Made by a program: the position numbers and the translations under genes. A stretch of 64,000 nt of DNA from the NCBI RefSeq assembly GCF_000226095.1, contig NC_016476.1:3658001-3722000 (forward strand). The letters run 5' to 3'. The stretch comes from Thermothelomyces thermophilus ATCC 42464 (Eukaryota > Ascomycota > Sordariomycetes > Sordariales > Chaetomiaceae). The notes under the pieces are model-generated. The model was not told the DNA's origin. It saw only the letters and a program-made list of their open reading frames with translations, and did no database searches. Position 1 is the stretch's first letter, and each line of letters starts with the position of its first letter. Positions 60,239-64,000 of this stretch are shown one piece after another.

Positions 60239-60877
60239 ATGGCTGATCGTGTGAGAAAGAAGTCGAAATCTAAACCTGCTGCGTCGACTCTTCGTGCCAA
60301 CCATCTCCTGGCCGCGATTCTCTCCTCGGATAATCTTTTAACGATGCGTCCTTGTACGCCGTGCGAGTCCAAAGGCCTTAGTTCGTGCGAGGTTTCGAAA
60401 AGCGATTCTTCTCGATGCGCAGAGTGCGTTCGCAACAAGCGTTCGAATTGTGACGTTCTTGGCGTTTCTCCTGCTCAGCTTCGGTCTATTGCGGCTCAGC
60501 ATCAAAAACTTGAGGATGAGCTTATGGCTGCTGAGGAGCGGGTCCTTCGTCTCCGGAAACAGAAGCGAATGTGGTTTGAGAAGATGATGAGGGCTATCGC
60601 TCGGGGTATCGACAGTGTGGAGGAGTTGGAGCGAGTGGAACGTGAGGAGGCTGCGGCGGCGGTGGCAGCGGAAGCTTCTGGGGTTACTGCGTCTTCTTCG
60701 ACCCCATCTCGCCTGTCCGCCGATTTCGGACAGCTTTGGGATGCCGTGTATCCTGAAGTTCCTTTGGATCCGTCCTTGCTGGCCGATTTCGGGTTGGTTT
60801 CGGGTTCGTCGCTTTCGGTCGGTCAGGGTTCCTCTGGTGGAACTGCTGAAGTTTCTCGGGGCAACTCAGGTTCTTAA
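60239..60877 (+). CDS. Antisense gene of the asG family: Zn2Cys6-like, coiled coil, intact (212 aa)
   Basis: A complete ORF with no intron needed. I chose ATG at 60239 because the homologues in asG-2, asG-3 and this copy align from Met-Ala-Asp/Asn, although the frame is open further upstream into U3. Residues 1-30 are basic. Cys at 39, 42, 50, 60, 63 and 71 give C-x2-C-x7-C-x9-C-x2-C-x7-C, close to the fungal Zn2Cys6 rule. Residues 78-118 are a coiled coil ending RLRKQKRMWFEK, then ARGIDSVEELERVEREE (residues 121-137). An Ala/Ser-rich, acidic tail follows. Residues from about 149 on are encoded opposite the last 64 codons of pol. A DNA-binding or RNA-binding role is inference; I know of no assigned function. 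Confidence 0.75.
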   Translation: MADRVRKKSKSKPAASTLRANHLLAAILSSDNLLTMRPCTPCESKGLSSCEVSKSDSSRCAECVRNKRSNCDVLGVSPAQLRSIAAQHQKLEDELMAAEERVLRLRKQKRMWFEKMMRAIARGIDSVEELERVEREEAAAAVAAEASGVTASSSTPSRLSADFGQLWDAVYPEVPLDPSLLADFGLVSGSSLSVGQGSSGGTAEVSRGNSGS

Positions 60878-63800
60878 CTGGTTCCCATGAGTTGTCTTCT
60901 GGCCCAAAATCAAGCCATTTGACCAGGTACTGCAGTTCTCCGTTGATGATGCGTGAATCCAGAATTTCTTCGACGTCCCATTCTTCCTCTTCGTCCTCTG
61001 CTTCGATGTGCGTGGCAACCTTGGCGTTCTTTGGTGCTGGTTCGAGAAGTGAAATATGAAAAACATCCGTCCGTAGTCGCATAGATGACGGTAACGATAG
61101 TCGGTAGTTGGATGTCGAAATTCGTTCTTTGATAACGAAGGGTCCGACCTTCTTGAAGTCCAGCTTCGTGCTTGGTCGTTTGGTTCGTAAGTTTCGTGCG
61201 ATCAGGTAGACTTTATCTCCCCTCTCTAGGCGAGGTCCCTCGAGCCTGTGTTTGTCGTAGTAGTTCTTCATTCTGGTCTTGACAAACTCGAGTTCCTTCT
61301 TGAGCTTCTCGTGCAGTGCGTGCATCTGTTCTGCTTTGACTGCTGCTCTTGGCACTGTGACCTCTGGTCCTTGCCTAAGGTCTGCTTCATATCCGTAGTT
61401 CGCGAAGAACGGTGTGACTTTGGTCGTTTCTGTCGGCGTCGTGTTGTAGGCGAGTTGTGCTGTTGGTAACAGCATGACCCAGTCGTTTTGCTGGTAGTTG
61501 ACGTAAGAGCGGAGGTACTGCTCAACAACTTGGTTTAGTCGCTCCGTTTGTCCGTCAGTCTGTGGGTGATATGCCGTTGACAGCTTGCTGTTAACGCCCA
61601 ATCGTTGCATTAACGCTTGCCAGAACTTCGATGCGAACTTGGTGTCTCTGTCGGTGATCCATTCTTGCGGCCAAGCATGCACTGATGCAACTTGCCGATA
61701 GATCACGTCTGCCAACTGTTCCGCTGTCCAGGACTCCTTGTAGGGAAAGAAGTATGCCCACTTAGTCAGGTGATCTACTACAGTAAGAATACTGTCGTAG
61801 GTCACTCCTGTGGCTGTGTCCTTGGATTCTGGCAGCTTCGTGATGAAGTCCATCGTAACTGAACTCCATGGTTTGTCAGCTGTTGGCAGTGGCTGAAGTA
61901 GTCCATACGGCTTGTGTCGTGCCGTTTTGCTTCGATTGCAGATGTCGCAGTTCCGTACGACTTCCTTAACTCGCGTCGTCAACTGTGGAAAGTCGTAGTG
62001 TTTCTTGACTTGTGCGACAGTCTTCGTAACTCCTTTGTGTCCTCCGAGTTTCGACTCGTGGAGTTCTCGAATCATCCGCAGCTGTTGACCTTTGTCGTGG
62101 ATGTACGCTTTGCCTCGGTACCAGAGTTTCCCATCTTTCTCTTCTACTCCGTCAGGTACCACTGGTCCGGGTGCTGCTTGATACTGTGCCTCGTTGATCC
62201 TTTCTTCTCGAAAGATTGCGCAGCATTCTAGGAACGAGTCAAGTGGATCGTCTTCCACGGGTGTCTGCGTTTCGTGATGCAGCGTTCCGTCTGTCCGTTC
62301 CTTGAACAACGGTGGTGTCGTTCCCGTTCGTCCTTCCGTGTGATCCGTTCGTCGACTTAAGATGTCCGCTCGTGCGTTCTCTTTGCCCTTCTTGTAGCGG
62401 ATCTCAAAGTTGAATTCCGCGAGGAATTCTGCCCATCGTATTTGTCGTCCGTTGAGTTCCTTCGTCGTCGTGAAGTATCGCAAATTCTTGTGATCCGTAT
62501 ATACTTGTACCGGTTCAATCGTGCCGCTGAGGTATGGTCGCCATTCCTTGAAAGCTTCGACAATCGCAAGTAGTTCCTTGTCGTGGATCGGATAATTGAG
62601 ACGTGGTCCATCGAGCTTCTTTGAAAAGAAGGCTACAGGATGTAGCTTCCCTTGTTCGTCTCGTTGTCCCAATTGTCCTCCGATGGCGTAGTCTGAAGCG
62701 TCCGTTTCTACCTCGAATGGCTTCTTGGGGTCTGGCAGTACCAGTACTGGATCCTCGGTGATGGCGTCGCGAATCTGCGTAAATGCCTGCTCGTGTTGCT
62801 CTTCCCATTGGAATTCAGCGTTCTTCTTGGTAAGTTCGTGCAAAGGTCGTGCGATCGCTCCAAAGTTCCTGAGGAACATCCGGTAGAAGTTTGCAAATCC
62901 GATGAAGCTTCGTACTTCCGTGACTGACGTCGGTCGTGGCCAATTCTTGATAGCTTCAACCTTTGAAGGTTCCATCCGGATTTGTCCTGGGGATATCTCG
63001 TATCCCAGAAACACCGTTTTCCTGACGTGGAATTCGCTCTTTCCCTTGTTGACTGATAGCTTGTACGCGTGCAGCGCGTCCAGCACTGCTTTTACGTGCT
63101 TCCGGTGTTCGTCCATCGTCTTGGAGAAGATGAGTATATCGTCGAGATAACATACCGCAAATTTGTCGAGAAAGGGTCGGATAGCTTGATCAATCAGGGC
63201 TTGGAACGTTGCCGGCGCGTTCGTAAGTCCAAATGGCATGACGAGGTACTCGTAGTGGCCATAAGGTGTCCTAAAGGCCGTTTTCCACTCGTCGCCTTCT
63301 TTGATCCGTATGTGGTTGTAGGCCGATGGCAAGTCAAGACGCGTGAAATATTGGGCTCCTGCCAACTGATCTCGGAGCCGTGAGATCAGCGGTAACGGGT
63401 ATCGATTTTTCACGGTCTGTTCGTTGAGTTGCCGATAGTCGACGCATAACCGTAGCTTTCCGTCTTTCTTGGGCACAAACAGGATTGGGTAGCCTGCTGG
63501 CGATGTCGACGGGCGGATATGTCCTCTTCGAAGGTTCTCCTCCAAATATCGCTTAAGTTCTTCGTTCTGTGTCTGGCTCGTGTGGTAAATCTTGAAGAAC
63601 TTCAGTCGTGCTCCTTCCTTGAGCTTGATCTCGTGATCCCATGGGCCGTGTTCTGGTAGTCCTTCCAGATGTTTCGGTTCGAATGCTGGGTGCCCTTCGT
63701 ATTCCTTCGGTACTTCCCCAGTCTTGTCTCGTCCCTCGGTTTTCTGATAGTATGCGAACTTGGTTCCGTCCATGGCGATACTGGCGATTTCTCCTGTCTC

Positions 63801-63998
63801 AACCCACTGCTCCAATTGCAGTGCTCCGCATTCGTCAACGGAGAGAACAGCTATCGGCGATTCAGCTCGTTCCTCCTGTCGCGATATCGATGTCGTTGTG
63901 CCGCCTCTTCCAGAGTCCGTAGTGGTCTGCCTGCCACTGTCCGTCTCTTGCGGTGGATCCGTAGGACATGCCTTTCTCTGAGCATCGTCCGCTCGCGA
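60684..63998 (-). CDS. pol: asG-5 pol: RT, RNase H, integrase, chromodomain (5' partial, intact frame)
   Basis: It is open from the window edge to the stop at 60684-60686, about 1104 codons; the protease and gag part is outside. Numbering from the codon at 63815, RT spans about 105-305, with FTRLDLPSAY and the catalytic CYLDDILIF (Asp 225 and 226). RNase H has TDAS (372) and YTDH (441). The integrase zinc region has His 586, His 593, Cys 623 and Cys 626. The core triad Asp 656, Asp 722 and Glu 758 has exact D-D-35-E spacing. The chromodomain at about 944-995 has WDVEEILDSR, YLVKWLDF and NSWEPVKNL. All catalytic residues are present, so the protein could work. It copies the RNA and integrates the DNA, probably steered to chromatin by the chromodomain. 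Confidence 0.9.
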   Translation of the reverse strand, partial: SRADDAQRKACPTDPPQETDSGRQTTTDSGRGGTTTSISRQEERAESPIAVLSVDECGALQLEQWVETGEIASIAMDGTKFAYYQKTEGRDKTGEVPKEYEGHPAFEPKHLEGLPEHGPWDHEIKLKEGARLKFFKIYHTSQTQNEELKRYLEENLRRGHIRPSTSPAGYPILFVPKKDGKLRLCVDYRQLNEQTVKNRYPLPLISRLRDQLAGAQYFTRLDLPSAYNHIRIKEGDEWKTAFRTPYGHYEYLVMPFGLTNAPATFQALIDQAIRPFLDKFAVCYLDDILIFSKTMDEHRKHVKAVLDALHAYKLSVNKGKSEFHVRKTVFLGYEISPGQIRMEPSKVEAIKNWPRPTSVTEVRSFIGFANFYRMFLRNFGAIARPLHELTKKNAEFQWEEQHEQAFTQIRDAITEDPVLVLPDPKKPFEVETDASDYAIGGQLGQRDEQGKLHPVAFFSKKLDGPRLNYPIHDKELLAIVEAFKEWRPYLSGTIEPVQVYTDHKNLRYFTTTKELNGRQIRWAEFLAEFNFEIRYKKGKENARADILSRRTDHTEGRTGTTPPLFKERTDGTLHHETQTPVEDDPLDSFLECCAIFREERINEAQYQAAPGPVVPDGVEEKDGKLWYRGKAYIHDKGQQLRMIRELHESKLGGHKGVTKTVAQVKKHYDFPQLTTRVKEVVRNCDICNRSKTARHKPYGLLQPLPTADKPWSSVTMDFITKLPESKDTATGVTYDSILTVVDHLTKWAYFFPYKESWTAEQLADVIYRQVASVHAWPQEWITDRDTKFASKFWQALMQRLGVNSKLSTAYHPQTDGQTERLNQVVEQYLRSYVNYQQNDWVMLLPTAQLAYNTTPTETTKVTPFFANYGYEADLRQGPEVTVPRAAVKAEQMHALHEKLKKELEFVKTRMKNYYDKHRLEGPRLERGDKVYLIARNLRTKRPSTKLDFKKVGPFVIKERISTSNYRLSLPSSMRLRTDVFHISLLEPAPKNAKVATHIEAEDEEEEWDVEEILDSRIINGELQYLVKWLDFGPEDNSWEPVKNLSCPEKLQQFHQRNPDRPKATNPKPTRNRPARTDPKELQDTRHPKAVRNRRTGEMGSKKTQ

Positions 63999-64000
63999 TC

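Larger units (their letters stand above)
59693..64000 (-). mobile_element. asG-5: intact-looking chromovirus, runs off the window
   Basis: On the minus strand, the 3' LTR is 59693-60106, the polypurine tract and stem-loop are at 60107-60143, the antisense gene is at 60239-60877, and pol is open from 60684 to the window edge. There is no RIP signature: CpA and CpG are frequent and there are no premature stops. The candidate TSD at the left is TTAGA (59688-59692); its mate is outside. Confidence 0.9.

Noticed and set aside
59908-60438. 176-codon ORF on the minus strand across the asG-5 LTR and leader
   Set aside because: It crosses the LTR border, has no homologue in the other copies and lies opposite the antisense gene, which does have homologues.
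63813-63815. TTG as the start of a 1043-residue pol
   Set aside because: The same frame stays open upstream to the window edge and matches the protease-RT linker of the other copies, so the real N-terminus is outside.
61248-63922. Several ORFs of 65-105 codons on both strands within asG-5 pol
   Set aside because: They are other-frame shadows of the intact pol and show no own motif or start context.

Overview
The window is a nest of transposable elements from a filamentous ascomycete (Pezizomycotina). The grounds are several Ty3/gypsy elements, a Tad-type LINE, small spliced introns and, above all, heavy repeat-induced point mutation (RIP). In almost every copy Gln and Trp codons have become TAG/TAA, Cys codons have become Tyr, and CpA/TpG has become TpA. 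The only sequence that looks like an ordinary host gene is a 3' fragment at 1-156. I saw no rRNA, tRNA or CRISPR array.

Layout, outside in. A decayed gypsy element, Host-G, carries gag at ~1190-2680, the rest of gag plus protease at 35099-36695, and RT, RNase H and the integrase zinc finger at 44253-46748. Three insertions split it. (1) Mid-H (2681-35098), a large gypsy element with 450-bp LTRs, sits in the Host-G gag. Mid-H is itself split by a LINE (6501-11746, 16-bp target duplication, inserted in the Mid-H protease) and by asG-2 (17734-32963, minus strand, TSD GGTTC). asG-2 in turn contains asG-1 (18404-26004, plus strand, TSD CTATA). (2) asG-3 (36696-44247, TSD GGCAC) lies between the protease and RT of Host-G. 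(3) Mid-F (46749 to at least 59604) interrupts the Host-G integrase zinc finger. It holds asG-4 (49497-56988, TSD CTTTA) just before its RT catalytic motif. Near its 3' end is the start of another LTR (59605-59692), cut by asG-5 (59693 to beyond 64000, minus strand). asG-5 carries no RIP and has an open pol, so it is the youngest copy and possibly active.

The five asG copies are one chromovirus family. Each of the four copies whose gag lies in the window has a 2262-nt gag, a slippery heptamer with a GC-rich hairpin 20-odd bases before the gag stop, and pro-pol in the -1 frame. Pol ends in a chromodomain in the copies where this can be read. The striking feature is a second gene on the opposite strand between the end of pol and the 3' LTR. 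It is intact in asG-5 (60239-60877, 212 residues) and recognisable as a mutated, usually spliced gene in the other four. Its product has six cysteines spaced much like a fungal Zn2Cys6 DNA-binding cluster, then a coiled coil with a conserved R-x-R/L-x-x-Q-K and R-G/S-I/L-x-x-x-E/D-E/K-L/I-E motif. It starts just inside the U3 part of the 3' LTR. U3 differs between the copies and in two of them holds arrays of GATC-centred repeats, while R-U5 and pol are conserved. My reading, which is inference, is that U3 plus the antisense gene form a variable regulatory cassette of the element: a self-encoded DNA-binding regulator driven divergently from U3.
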